DNA of 64,000 nucleotides from Lepidurus packardi (Eukaryota > Arthropoda > Branchiopoda > Notostraca > Triopsidae), in NCBI GenBank assembly GCA_023053545.1, contig JAKZAN010000007.1, forward strand, positions 248,001 to 312,000, written 5' to 3'. The notes under the pieces were generated by a model. It ran no database searches and was not told the origin of the DNA. It was given only the letters and a program-made list of their open reading frames with translations. Positions within the stretch are counted from its first letter, which is position 1. Each line of letters starts with the position of its first letter. Below, one piece after another: positions 31,530 to 42,929 of the stretch. The translations under genes and the position numbers were made by a program.

Positions 31530-32342
31530 CGAGCTGCTCTTGGAAAGTACGGTATTAAGATACTTTGCACCGAAGCAGCCGAGACACAAGTCACATACCT
31601 GCTCGGAGAGAGCAAGGTGCCTACTGTCGACTGCCTGGACAGGTATACAACTACAAGCCAAGCAGAAGCCCTGAAATGGATCAAGGAAGCAGTAACGAAA
31701 AGTGGAAAAGTCGATGGGAAACAACTGAGAACCCCTTACAAGACCGATCTATCTCCTAAGAATTTTGTGGAGAAACCGTTTACACTGTAGCGCTTAACAA
31801 TTCTGTCAAATCCCACATACTTTTTGGATTTAATCAAGAGCCAAAAAAAAACCTCCTGGACGCCATTATACATTCCGTCACCTCTCCCAATCCAAGCCCT
31901 GAACTTTACACAATGTCGAAAATGTCCAAATTAAAACCGAAAAGTACCCTTGAGCAAAGGAACGGCCTTCCTTACATGGAAATGTTCAAAGCCATAAACA
32001 CTATATGAGGTAACAACAATGAAATCTCAGTAAAAATAGCTGTCCATAGTCGAGGCCTAAGATGGCATTTAAATAAAAAAACGCAGAAGTCAGAAACCAC
32101 CAATAACCTCAAAAACCCTGATTCGTTCTTACTACAACACCTAGTAATAGCCGACTTCGACGTTAAATGCTTCGACGAAAAGAATAACTCGAATGTTTTA
32201 GCAGCAGCTGAGACACTTCGTGTCAAGACACGAACACTCTCGGCTAAAACAACCTTTGAAGAATCCAGACAAACTCAACAACAGTACAACGCAGAGAAGA
32301 ACCCAGATGGCTGCAAAAAGGCTGCTGGTTCACTGCAACGTT
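31530..32342 (+). pseudogene. Unrecognised decayed coding stretch
   Basis: From about 31538 one frame reads GKYGIKILCTEAAETQ...ALKWIKEAVTKSG; near 31780 the sense passes to another frame (ETVYTVALNNSVKSHILFGF...LLDAIIHSV). A TGA lies at about 32008, and the same frame then carries on through NNEISVKIAVHSRGLRWHLNKK...LVIADFDVKCF to a stop at 32342. The composition looks protein-like over about 260 codons, but I do not recognise the family. Its last ~145 bp form the first unit of the 223-bp tandem repeat. It may be a retroelement gag or another viral remnant. Confidence 0.4.
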
Positions 32343-32866
32343 AGCTGCCCTGGGCGGTACCTATTTGCCAAGAGAAACAAAAACTCCACGAAAACAATTA
32401 TTGATATCTTATTACCAAATTTAGCAGCAGCTGAGACACCTCGTGTCAAGACACGAAAACTCTCGGCTAAAACAACCTTTGAAGAATCCAGACATACTCA
32501 ACAAAAGTACAACGCAGAGAAGAACCCAGATGGCTGCAAAAAGGCTGCTGGTTCACTGCAAAGTTAGCTGCCCTGGGCGGTACCTATTTGCCAAGAGAAA
32601 CAAAAACTCTATGAAAACAATTATTGATATCTTATTACCAAATTTAGCAGCAGCTGAGACACCTCGTGTCAAGACACGAACACTCTCGGCTAAAACAACC
32701 TTTGAAGAATCCAGACAAGCTCAACAAAAGTACAAAGCAGAGAAGAACCTAGATGGCTGCAAAAAGGCTGCTGGTTCACTGCAAAGTTAGCTGCCCTGGG
32801 CGGTACCTATTTGCCAAGAGAAACAAAAACTGTATGAAAACAATTATTAATATCTTATTACCAAAT
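32197..32866 (+). repeat. Tandem repeat, three units of 223 bp
   Basis: Units begin tttagcagcagctgagacac at 32197, 32420 and 32643, exactly 223 bp apart, with only a few differences between units (for example aactccacg / aactctatg / aactgtatg). Each contains ctgccctgggcggtacctat. The array ends at attaccaaat, 32866. The first unit overlaps the end of the unrecognised coding stretch. Confidence 0.95.
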
Positions 32867-32976
32867 TAAAGCTAGCATGCATTGTACGAATTATGTTTAA
32901 ATAGCATTAAATTAAATAGTATTAAATGGAAATCAACCCAATCTACCAATAAAAAATTGCAATGAAACTGGAAAGT

Positions 32977-33205
32977 ACTGTCGTTTTTCCACTATCGTGC
33001 TGAAAAATTCCCCGCAAAAGTGAACCCTTACCACGTGCAGTTTATTACGCCAATTTCAACGCGCCACTCTATCCCATTGTACGCTAGTAAGCTCTCCTTA
33101 TGTTAAATAGAAAAAAAGTAAAAATACAGAAATCCTTCATTTTTCTAAACATTTCGTCTGTTTAGAAAAATTTAAACGTTGTCTAAACGTTGGAGTGTGG
33201 AGGCA
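32977..33205 (+). repeat. Dispersed repeat, left copy of a direct pair with 39025-39240
   Basis: Shares ttaccacgtgcagtttatta, cgccaatttcaacgcgc, actctatccca and gctagtaagctc with 39025-39240 in the same orientation, at roughly 80 % by reading, with indels. A shorter related piece (attgtgctgaaaaattccc) recurs at 33535. The pair brackets the SINE cluster, MULE and small gene. Confidence 0.75.
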
Positions 33206-33589
33206 ACGAAATTGATCAAAACTTGACATTGTTAAAAAATTTCTTCCACACCGAACTTGGACGTCGCGGAGTCCTTTAAGACTAGCTCCATGTAGACTTG
33301 GTCGATGTCGCAAGTGTGCTCGGGGCACCATGGCAGTGGAGATGCTTTGCATAATGTTGTCGAATAGTACTCTTTCAAGTCTTTGCACTACAAAAGCAAA
33401 CACAAACAGTTGTTAACATTGCTACTTCAAAGAATTAGAGACCTTACTTCTAACTTATCCATGTCCACTGGGCGGTTGCCAACGTTAGCAACACTTCCGA
33501 TCTTTGTGACGGCCACAGCTGACGTTTTCCCACTATTGTGCTGAAAAATTCCCAGTGTTGCTATTGGTACCACCGGAGCCGCGGTGGCG

Positions 33590-34815
33590 TTATGAGTTTA
33601 CTCCGAAAGTGTAAGGATTTTTGCGTATAATGTACGGACGCATGTATAGAAGTATGGAAGAATTGGTGTAGTGGGCAGAGGCAACTACTGATACAACGGT
33701 GGAGAGGGTTCGATTCCCTTCATGGGCAGTTTTTTTCTTGTATTATTTTAAATTATCCTGCATTTAAATTATTATGTGTTTTACTTTTTATTCTGTATCT
33801 TCAATTATTCTGTGTTTCTAATTATTTCAAATTATCCTGCATTTAAATTATTATGTGTTTTACTTTTTCTGTTTTAAATTATGTTATGTTTACTTATGTG
33901 CAATGTTTTCTCCTTGTACTATGGTACACGTAATTCCTTTTCACTTATTATGTGAAAAATTATTCTGTATTCTGTGTATTCTCTATAAATTACTCTTCTG
34001 TGCTTTACTGAGTTAATGTGTAAGTGGTACCACCGGAGGTGCCGTCTGAGTTAATGTGTAAGTGGTAGCCTACCACCGGAGGTGCCGTAGCGTTATGAGT
34101 TTACTCCGAAAGTGTAAGGATTTTTGCCTATAATGTACGGACGCATGTATAGTAGTATAGAAGAATTGGTGTAGTGGGCAGAGGCAACTACTGATACAAC
34201 GGTGGAGAGGGTTCGATTCCCTGCATGGCAGTTTTTTTCTTGTATTATTTTAAATTATCCTGCATTTAAATTATTATGTGTTTTACTTGTTCTGTAGGTG
34301 CGGTATCGTTATGAGTTTACTCAATTAGTGCAAGGATTTTTGCTTATAATGTACGGGCGGGCGCATGTCTATTAGTATGCAATTATAATACTATTAGTCT
34401 TGCATACTAATACTTTACCATTTAACTAATGATACGATGGTGGAGAGGGTTCGATTCTCTCAGTGGGCAATTATTTTTTTCTTGTACTATGGTACGAGAC
34501 ATTTTTTCTTAGCTATTTCGTTTTAAATTATTCTGTATCTTTAATTTTTTTTAATTTTAATTATTTTACATTATTCTGCACCTCAGTTATTCTGTGTTTT
34601 ACTTGTTATGTTTTAAGAAGAGTTACTCGAAATGTGTAAGTGGTACCACCGTAGGTGCAGCAGTCCTGCTGGTTGACTCCAACTATGAAAGGATTATTGT
34701 TTTTAATGTAACGCGCGCCTACAACGTATATCTGAAGAAGTGGTGTAGTGCGCAAACGCACATGGTTCCACCATGGAGGAGAGGGGTCAAACTCTCCGTG
34801 GGCAAATTTTTTCTT
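33590..34815 (+). repeat. Cluster of four tRNA-derived SINE-like units
   Basis: Units share ggtaccaccgga, gttatgagtttactc, gtaaggatttttgc, ataatgtacggacgcatg and then a tRNA-like part. That part has an A-box-like tggtgtagtgggcagagg (33664 and 34166) and a B-box-like gggttcgattccc (33708, 34210; gggttcgattctc at 34447), about 66 bp, followed by a T run. The fourth unit (34638-34815) is diverged (gtggtgtagtgcgc...gaggggtcaaactctccgtgggca). No unit folds as a full functional tRNA by eye. Between units lie AT-rich repeats of ttaaattatcctgcatttaa. Confidence 0.7.
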
Positions 34816-34986
34816 CTACCATGGGATTTTCATGTTTGTCTTTCTCTCCAAACTCCCTGCGGCGCGGTGGTGCTGGTCCCAACTTGAGTGTCATCCCGGT
34901 ATCCATGACTCAAACGTCTCAAACGTCTAGGCTCTTGTCGTACAGGAGTTTCTTGTATTGGTTTTATCACTTGTCGCATCAGTCAT

Positions 34987-37024
34987 TTGTCAGGTAATTG
35001 TGACGTAACGTTCTGTCGGTCACATGTGCCTCATGATCGTCTTGCTGGTAGATGCCGTCTGCACAAAGAAACCCAAGAGTTAATAGCACAGAAACTTACT
35101 GTCGGTATCTCAAAACGTAAAATCATACAAAGCATTTTGAGAGAGAACTTAGATGAGCCTCCTTGTCGTGATAATGCTATTACTATGAAGGATCTTCATA
35201 ATGCCGAAAACAAAATTCCAAATCCCTTCCGGAAACACTCTGTAGATCACGAAAGCGTTGATTTGTGGGTTGAAGAGATGGCAGTGAGGCTAGATAATCC
35301 AGTATTCTTTTATAAGAACCAGGGCATTATAGACGAAGAAAGTCAATTGCAGGTGGCCAACTTTGCGCTTGGCATCATGTATGAACCGCAAATGAAAGCA
35401 TTACTTGAGTACGGCAGCCAGTGTATTTGCATAGACAGCACGTATCAGGTTAACCAGTACCAGTTTGTCTTGACAACGGTTATGGTTTTGAATAAAGCTC
35501 GGGCTGGATATCCTGTTGCTTTTCTAATAAGTGACAGGGAACATAGGGAAGTATATCGTCTCTTTTTTATGAAACTTAAAGAAAAAGTCGGTGAAATTAG
35601 AACAACGGAGTTTATGAGCGATATGGCTGATCAGTTTTGGCTAGCTTGGAAAGATGTCTTTGACACTTCATCTACTACGAGGAGAATTTGCATTTGGCAT
35701 GTGGAAAGAGCTTGGAAGAAAAGACTGGAACAGCTTCGCGGTTCCGTCACTAGTCATGAAGAAGATTCTCAGGTTATAACCTGTCAAATTTTTAGCTTAC
35801 TTAGGGTGGTGAGTCGCGAGAGAGACGAAAGTAAATTTGCGAATAAGCTTACGTGTTTTATAACCTACGCGGAAGAACATCTTCCTCTTTTTGCGAAGTA
35901 TTTTCTTGACTACTATGCGCCCCGAGTCAATGAGTGGGCGGGTTTCAACTGTCACAATTTGCCAGTGAGAACTAATATGGTAGTAGAGTCTTTTCACCGG
36001 GATTTGAAGTACGTATTTTTGGATGGAAAGTTCAACAGAAGACTTGACCGTTTACTTGAGATTATGCATGATCATGTAGAAATTAGGGAACATAAAGAAT
36101 CCATGTTGACCGAAAGAGGCCTAAGTACCAATACCATCATCGAAACTAACAGGAGACATAAGGAATCGAGGGAAATTAAGGACGAAGATGTAACAGTTTT
36201 AGAGGAAAACAAATGCTGGACAGTGAATTCTAGTCAGTCGGAGGATAGGTACTACACCGTCACTAGGTTTTCTGACACACTTTGCGCTTGTATTAATAAA
36301 TGCGGTTATTGCGGAGCTTGCAGACATGTTTTTAATTGCGATTGCTACGATTTTTATGAAAACTGGTATGTGTGCAAACATATCCACAAAGTTGTACCCG
36401 ATTTGCCTGACCATTTGCGGCACTCCCACGTTAAAAATGCAGCTATTGTAGATTGTAAAGGAAAGTTATAATAGTCCAAACAAGAGACTAGCCAAGGGAA
36501 GAGAAACCCGTTCGGCATTAGAAAAACGAATCACGGACAACATGGCCTGTGTTGCAAGGTCGCTTCAACGAGGTCTTACTTATCAGCAGCTTTTAGAAAT
36601 GGATTCTGCTCTGCACAGTGTAGCTATGATAGGCAAAAGGTCTGATGAAGCCATCATTCAAAAGACATTCCAGTCTGTTATAAAAGTTGGTCCTAATTCC
36701 AGGCTCATACCCCAAAGAGAATTTTATTCAACTCGGAAACCGTACAATAGCAAAGGAGCTGATGTTTATGAAAAGTATGGGTTTGCAGATTCTGGCTCTG
36801 TCCTGAGAAGTACGGTTGCTCAATTCTGTTATTTATGCTTGCAAAGAAATGCTCCTACTAGTGAGTTTGGTGTAGACAATTGGGTTGCTTGTAGTGAATG
36901 CGGGACGTGGCATCATGCTTACTGTGCCAATAAGGTGCAGCCTCATTTAAAGCTTTTAGATTTGTTGCCTGATGATCTAGAAGATTTACTATACCTGTGT
37001 CAACCTTGCCTAAAAAAGATATAA
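34987..37024 (+). pseudogene. MULE-type transposase with SWIM and PHD-like zinc fingers, one frameshift
   Basis: The first frame (34987-36471, 494 codons) carries the MULE DDE domain: CIDSTYQ (about residue 143), SDMADQFW (about 215) and NMVVESFHRDLK (about 330). It then has a SWIM-type finger ending CKHIHK. It stops just after KNAAIVDCKGKL. The next frame overlaps, reads IVKESYNSPNKRLAKGRETRSALEKR and continues through ATG 36542 to 37024, ending in a PHD-like finger (CYLC..VACSECGTWHHAYC..YLCQPC). One indel near 36440-36465 therefore splits a protein of about 680 residues. No TIRs or 9-bp duplication could be delimited. Confidence 0.85.
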
Positions 37025-37711
37025 GCACGTTTCACTTTTTGTTCTCTTCTTATGTTTTTCGCGTTATTATTATTTGACCTGTTCATATTGGGTGTACGAA
37101 GAGATGATGTGAAGAAGTAAAGATGTCAAAGTGAACTTAACAAATTCGTAGCTACGGCCAAACGAAACGTTTTGTTCCAAGAGACATCGGGTTCCAGGGG
37201 GACCCATTTTTAGAGGCAAAAGCTGAACTGCATTGTAGAATAAAACTATTGCATTTAGTATTTTGCTCCTAGAGGTGTTGTCTGAATTACATTGATACTA
37301 ACTACAGATTCGGGACTTCCGCATTTATTTATATTTCATTGTGTCAATTTCTAAGTCATTTCGGACCGGAACTTTACTTCTTGTCCAGATAACCAGTCTT
37401 ACCTTTTCCCAATCCGAACCACAAGATCTGTAAGAACACTTTCTTATATATGCAAGGAATATTTCCCAGCATTTCGGTTAAGATTACTAGTCCATGCACT
37501 TGATGACTTTACTGCTATTTGTGTGACTAAAAACAACATCGACGATCATAATAGAAATATTGCAATATCACGAAAGATTAAATGAATATCATTAAGTAAA
37601 CGCTTCGTAAGTTGAAGTTTTTGTTTTTATTGTGAAAGGTATACATTCACTGGAATAATTAAAAAAAAAAAAATTATTGGGCGGCCTTTTCTGGACGGCG
37701 GCAATTCTTCT
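37025..37711. other. Non-coding interval
   Basis: AT-rich, without coding potential or clear repeats. An A run at 37661-37673 lies just beyond the 3' end of the minus-strand small gene and may mark its polyadenylation region. Confidence 0.4.
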
Positions 37712-38100
37712 CTAATGGCCCCGCCCCTTGCATTTGTTGCAATACCCTCTGAAACTAAAATAAAGCATAAGTTTTCTGCATAATTAGAGGATAATCAAAA
37801 ACTTACGCTCTCGGGCGGCGGATACTTCCCAGCCTTGGGCCTACTCCGTCCGCTGCCCCGCGGGCAATCGCCTCCACCGCCTCGGGGTTCACTCCATGTT
37901 GGAGGGCTGCAGTGACTGCAGCACCCACTGCAGCCCCCATCAACCCCTTAAAAAAAGCCAATTGGTAGGCTCCATCGGCCACTGCGGCAACTTCATTACG
38001 TTGGTCTTCTGCAATTAAGGTAAACAAATTAATTAGTGCCAAAAACACACTTAAACGACGAGTAGTCAGAGCTTATACCTTCTGTTTGCTGGTCCGCCAT
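37712..38100 (-). CDS. Small three-exon gene, 88-residue glycine/alanine-rich protein with Cys-His end
   Basis: Exons (minus strand) 38100-38079, 38008-37807 and 37754-37712; introns of 70 and 52 nt are GT-AG, and junctions keep frame (TE|EDQ and PRA|F). The protein starts MADQQTEEDQRNEV and has a central hydrophobic GLMGAAVGAAVTAALQHG segment, then AVEAIARGAADGVG. It ends RGYCNKCKGRGH, a CxxC...H motif like half of a zinc knuckle. An acceptor 6 nt further on would give 86 residues. I do not recognise the family. The region upstream of its ATG is the inverted copy of the 615-bp repeat found upstream of the copy 2 transposase, so it may belong to a mobile element. Confidence 0.55.
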
Positions 38101-38181
38101 TTCACTATAAGGGTTGGGAACGTTATGAGCTCGCAAAAAGGAGTACATAAGGCTTTAAGCGGAGCCTAGTCTTGTAGTCGA

Positions 38182-38795
38182 CCAATATGTAACGTTTTTA
38201 TTTCCCTCCGTCTCCAGCAAACTTCTACATAGGGTGAGTTTCGACAACTTTTACTCATCTCACGGTAACACTGAGGTCCTCGCCGAGCGTCCGAGTTGTT
38301 CCTCAAAGCTCATAAATCTGAAGCGCTTATGACAGGCGAGGAGCAAACTTGGTAGAAGACCCTTTGCGTTCTATGCCGGTGTTCGTATCTCTGGGAGCAA
38401 CAACGTTTTGACTTCCTTGACTCGTCATTTCCCATACTTTTCAGCAACGACAACTACCACTAGTTTTTCTGTATAAGTCATGCAAAAGTTCATTTAGTTA
38501 TACTTCTTTATTTCGCTAGTGTGAAAACTACGCACATAAATTCTATTGGCTGATGAGCAAACGATCAAATAACTTTATTACGAAAAAATACAAAAATAAG
38601 ACAATATAACACCCATGAATATAGATGTATATCATCGATAAATCAATTCAACTCATTGACAAACAAATACGTTAAACAGATGCAAAACAATCAATTATTT
38701 TCATATTACGTCATGGACAGGTTTATTCTGCTATGACGTCTCCCGGTTACTTTTCATATGACGTCATAGCGGCTTAAACAGCTGCCAAGGGGGCT
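38182..38795 (-). promoter_or_regulatory. 615-bp CRE-bearing repeat, inverted copy of 18876-19490
   Basis: The reverse complement aligns from cagctgtttaagcc (outer edge, 38795 side) to gaaataaaaacg (inner edge near 38200), with three TGACGT(C/A) motifs between 38706 and 38775. It lies about 80 bp upstream of the ATG of the minus-strand small gene. Coding frames are not conserved between the copies. Confidence 0.6.
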
Positions 38796-38825
38796 TGGCC
38801 ATGCCGGCTCGAGAGCCATTTTTTT

Positions 38826-39000
38826 CACTTTTGGAGTAAAATAATCCATTCCGGCTCGAAAGCCATTTTTAGCTGTAATATCGTGCAGCGTTTATTTTTT
38901 TCACTTTTGGAGTAAAATAATCCATTCCGGCTCGAAAGCCATTTTTAGCTGTAATATCGTGCAGCGTTTATTTGTTTCACTTTTGGAGTAAAATAATCAG
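38826..39000 (+). repeat. Tandem repeat, 76-bp period, about 2.3 units
   Basis: cacttttggagtaaaataat recurs at 38826, 38902 and 38978, with attccggctcgaaagccat and gctgtaatatcgtgcagcg between. Units are nearly identical, so the array is recent. Confidence 0.93.
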
Positions 39001-39024
39001 CGCCGCCAAGCGGTAAGTGGTACC

Positions 39025-39240
39025 AATAGCTTCATGTAAAAATTCCCACAAAAGCGAACATTTACCACGTGCAGTTTATTACGCCAATTTCAACGCGCAT
39101 ACTCTATCCCATTTGATGCTAGTAAGCTCTTCTTATTGCACTTAACTATGTTGAATAGAAAAAAAAAATAAGTAAAAATACAAAAATCCTTTCGTTTCGT
39201 TAGTTTAGAAAAATCTAAAAGTTGGAGCAACGTTGGAATG
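39025..39240 (+). repeat. Dispersed repeat, right copy of the direct pair with 32977-33205
   Basis: Same orientation and landmarks as the left copy. It lacks TG...CA ends, so it is not an obvious LTR. Confidence 0.7.
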
Positions 39241-39605
39241 TGGGGCAACGAAGAGCCTGTTATCGCTCTTAAAAATGGCAAGAACGGGCTTTACTGGCAT
39301 ATTTAGAGGTTAAGCTTGGTACACTAATTAAGTCTATGTGAATGCGAGTATTCTCCACTTGTTTCTTACCTCTAAAAGTTCCAAAAAGTTCCACTTTTTA
39401 AGCTACTTATTGTGACAAAACACGCTAAACGTCAACAGGAGAGGTTTCCTTAGGGGCTGCTACCCGGCCACAGCTGCGTTCTAATTGCGCAATACGACCC
39501 GAGCGCCATTATGAGAGCTTTTGGGCATTAACGGTGCAAACAGAACTAGTTAGTTTTGAAACATTTCCATTTTCCTAACTCAGTTCTTCAATAATGACAA
39601 TTAAT

Positions 39606-39880
39606 TGTTTAATTTAACTGCGCTCTCTGAAGTGGATGGGAATGGGAGGAGATTTTAAATGAAATGAAAAATTTAATTGTAGAGAGCTAATTGAAATCAT
39701 TATGTACTGGTAATGAATCCTTAGCGATTCTAAATTAATAATAAATTGATCAAAACGACGGATTACTTGCCATATAATTGTAGTCAAATGTTTCCTTTAA
39801 CTGCGCTCTCTGAATTGGTGGGAATGGAAGGAGATTTTAAATTTAATTCAATTAAAAAAATGAATTGTAGAGAGTTAAGT
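39606..39880 (+). repeat. Local duplication, about 184 bp apart
   Basis: tttaactgcgctctctgaa, gtgggaatgg, aggagattttaaat and attgtagagag occur in the same order at about 39613-39690 and 39797-39873. The copies are diverged. Confidence 0.7.
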
Positions 39881-41048
39881 GAGTCGTCTAGAAACAACAA
39901 CATTAACGCTAATGATAATCAACTGTTAATGAAGGTTCTGATTTAATGAAGTTGGACAAGTTCATTAACTATGACCAACATTAGCTAATGCCTAATTAAA
40001 GCCCCGTCTAGACAACTTACCTGATTAAGTTAGGACTATGATAACAAAATAGTATTTCTTAGCTTCATAAAACGTTTTTCTCATATAAATATAAAAAAGA
40101 ACCAATACGAATAAAAACAGGAATCAGTCTCTTTTCTAGTGTAGGCCTTAACTGATCGCGAATGCACGCAAATAATGTTGTGAAAAAAATCATCGGCCAT
40201 ACGTGAAAACGTCATTTTTTGTCGTTCGAATGGACTTTCTGTCGATAGTGTGTTTAATTATGTGAAGGTTAACACTAATAAAGCATTGGAAAGATTTGAG
40301 CTTGGTAAAACACATTTCGTTAGTTTTCGAGACCCGGTTTAGGGTCTCGCCTATATCTATACATATAGTCTTTTAAATGAAATGAAATCGAGAGAAGCTA
40401 TTGGGATATCTACCCACGATGCCTATCTTAAGTTCCTAAAGCCATCAAGCCTTTTTGCGTTGCTTCCACTGAAAATACTGATGAGGAGAGGCTGCTTTTT
40501 GTTTGTGTTCTCTTCTACTAAAGTTTTTTTCCTTGTGCATGGCAAGTTTTTTTCTATAGCTTTTTCCTACTCCTATTTTTCCGTTTTTTTTGTGGATTCC
40601 TATAACCCGTCAGGTTGGAGGCTGGATGTCGTAGTGTTGTTCTTCGGTCCATCAGGTTTGGGATTTGAGACATCTCTCAGGCTGTGAAATTCTTCACTTT
40701 TTTATGCTTCTCTATGTCCTAAATTGAATTTCATGTCTTCAACGTCGTTTATTGTCTTTCGTTTTTATTTTTCCTGCAGGTTGAACCAGTAGACTGGACC
40801 TTGGGTCTGATAGTCCTTTTTTTCACTCTCCATGAAGTGGGACGCATCAAGGTAAGTCACGATTGTATTTCTCACTCCATTTTGCCCCTGTCGTGGAGAT
40901 TTTTGCATCTGAAGCCACTCTGTCATACGGTTTTCCACGTTTTGGCGTAGCAATTTCACAGACCATGTGTTCTTAGCAAAAAAAGACAAGGGTTCTTGAG
41001 ATGTGGTTTTGCATTGCACACAACGACACAAGGATCTTCAAGTAGCTG
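39881..41048. other. Non-coding interval, possible lone exon at 40781-40851
   Basis: Mostly unassigned. A segment at about 40781-40851 (+) has a good acceptor before it (ttttcctgcag) and a gtaagt donor after it, encoding VEPVDWTLGLIVLFF..., but no neighbouring exons were found. A 306-bp ORF at 40382 has phenylalanine-rich, low-quality composition. Confidence 0.3.
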
Positions 41049-41224
41049 CACTGTTAAAAAGGGGTCAACTCCAATTTTAGAAGTGGCTTCTCGCCTTGTT
41101 TTGGAAATTCTTCCTCGCATGCTCATGGGGCAAAAGAAGGATAGGAACGTATGGAGACATTTATTTGACATACGAGAGGTAACTGAACGTTTTTTTGGTT
41201 GAGAAGTCTGTGTAACATTGTTTT

Positions 41225-41500
41225 CTCTTTTTGAAAGGAATCCACAAACCTGCTTGATTCAGTTTCTGAAATAAAAAGGGGCCCACCTTTTATAATTGCA
41301 GTGGGATCCGACTTATCAGTAGTTGTGGATGGGAGTGAACCCATCTACATCGGTAATAGCTCAGCAGAAGCAGTAACAGTATTGATGGCGGCGTATTAGG
41401 TCTTTGACATAAAATACTCCTCTTACGTGAAGCCAACTCTATTATTTCTACAATCGGAATGCCTCGGATTTAAAGATACGGAAACGCAAATGTGCGTTTC
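41225..41500 (+). pseudogene. SAMD3-like C-terminal fragment (copy 4, arm A)
   Basis: Encodes ESTNLLDSVSEIKRGPPFII...SAEAVTVLMAAY, a TAG, then VFDIKYSSYVKPTLLFLQ, matching the AYYVFWLKYP..MQATMEFLER end of copies 1 and 2. A gaaag acceptor-like position at 41236 precedes it, as in the last exons of the other copies. The inverted arm (about 42285-42025, minus) has the same text with AYYVFNIKYSS and no stop at that codon, so the TAG arose after the duplication. Confidence 0.75.
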
Positions 41501-42024
41501 GCTGGTATCGTTCACTGTTAAAAAACTTCTGCGATTTGTGGAGAAAAACGTCCACGAAAAACGGGTAAACGAAAGTGCAGTGTTTTCTTCTCACTTTTTT
41601 CCGAATGCAGCACCCTCCCAAGAACAGCAGTTTCCGAACTGCACTTTTAGAAGTCGTCGAGCTTCTAAAAGTGAACCTTCGAATCTCAGTTTTAGAAGCA
41701 GTCTGGCTTCTAAAATTGCAGTTTGAAATCTTCACTTTTTGAAGTCATTGGTCTTTTAAAAGTGCACTTCGGAAACTCCACTTCTAGAAGTACTCGGGCT
41801 TCAATAACGTAAACCTTAATGTGCAGTAAGTGAAATTCATTTATTTCTTTTTTTGTCATTTTGTGTTGCAAACAACAAAACAAAAAACAATAACAAACAA
41901 GAAAAAATAAGCTTAATTACAAATGAACCATAAACGTAAAAATACAAACGTACAAAACGTACAACGATGTTTTACGAACATTAGAAACTACGAAACATTA
42001 GAACAAACATTAGAAAACTATACC

Positions 42025-42290
42025 AGCGAAACGCACATTTGCGTTTCCTTATCTTTAAATCCGAGGCATTCCGATTGTAGAAATAATAGAGTTGGCTTCA
42101 CGTAAGAGGAGTATTTTATGTTAAAGACGTAATACGCCGCCATCAATACTGTTACTGCTTCTGCTGAGCTATTACCGATGTAGATGGGTTCACTCCCATC
42201 CACAACTACTGATAAGTCGGATCCCACTGCAATTATAAAAGGTGGGCCCCTTTTTATTTCAGAAACTGAATCAAGCAGGTTTGCGGATTC
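42025..42290 (-). pseudogene. SAMD3-like C-terminal fragment (copy 4, arm A')
   Basis: Inverted duplicate of 41225-41500; reads GSDLSVVVDGSEPIYIGNSS...AAYYVFNIKYSSYVKPTLLFLQ without the stop seen in the other arm. It is truncated at both sides by the palindrome structure. Confidence 0.72.
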
Positions 42291-42929
42291 CTTTCAAAAA
42301 GAGAAAACAATGTTACACAGACTTCTCAACCAAAGAAACGTTCAGTTACCTCTCGTATGTCAAATAAATGTCTCCATGCGTTCCTATCCTTCTTTTGCCC
42401 CATGAGCATGCGAGGAAGAATTCCCAAAACAAGGCGAGAAGCCACTTCTAAAATTGGAGTTGGTGATGAATGCTAGTTAATTTTTTTCTAACTTGAACTA
42501 CCTGATTCATTTTCGAACTCCTTATGCTTTATTTAACTTCGAATTCGTCCGTCTCCTCGGAAATCGAATGGTCTAACTCGACAAAAACTAGCTTGTTCTC
42601 GTCTACCATTTTCCGTACTTTTAGGCACGCAGGGTTTTTCTAACTCTGTCAAAACTATACAAATATATTCAATCTATATTTAATAAGATTAATAAAATTA
42701 AAGATATTTACAGAAACAAATGTAAAAAGGGTCAAACACGGGTCTTCAAAACGCCTTTCGCAGCAACAGTGAAAAATTTTTCCTGGTTTTCCCCCCGAAA
42801 AACCGGTGTGCAGCGTTGCCACACCTATGTAACCATCATGTTACAACTTCACTAGAAATGACAACAAACTTATGAAATGTCAAGAAATATATATATTTAT
42901 GTGGTTACTTTGTAGCTTACTTGGTTACC

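Noticed and set aside
33664..33730. Functional tRNA gene
   Set aside because: A- and B-box words are present, but I could not form a proper acceptor stem or anticodon arm, and the unit is repeated with the same defects.
32977..39240. Direct repeats as LTRs of one element
   Set aside because: Too diverged, no TG...CA ends, no primer site or polypurine tract, and the interior holds unrelated elements.
40382..40687. 101-codon phenylalanine-rich ORF
   Set aside because: Low-complexity T-rich composition, no domain, no splice support.
41427..41726. ORFs through the palindrome arms (also 41448-41735 on minus)
   Set aside because: They run through terminal and subterminal repeats of CACTG elements on both strands; the frame is a by-product of the repeats.
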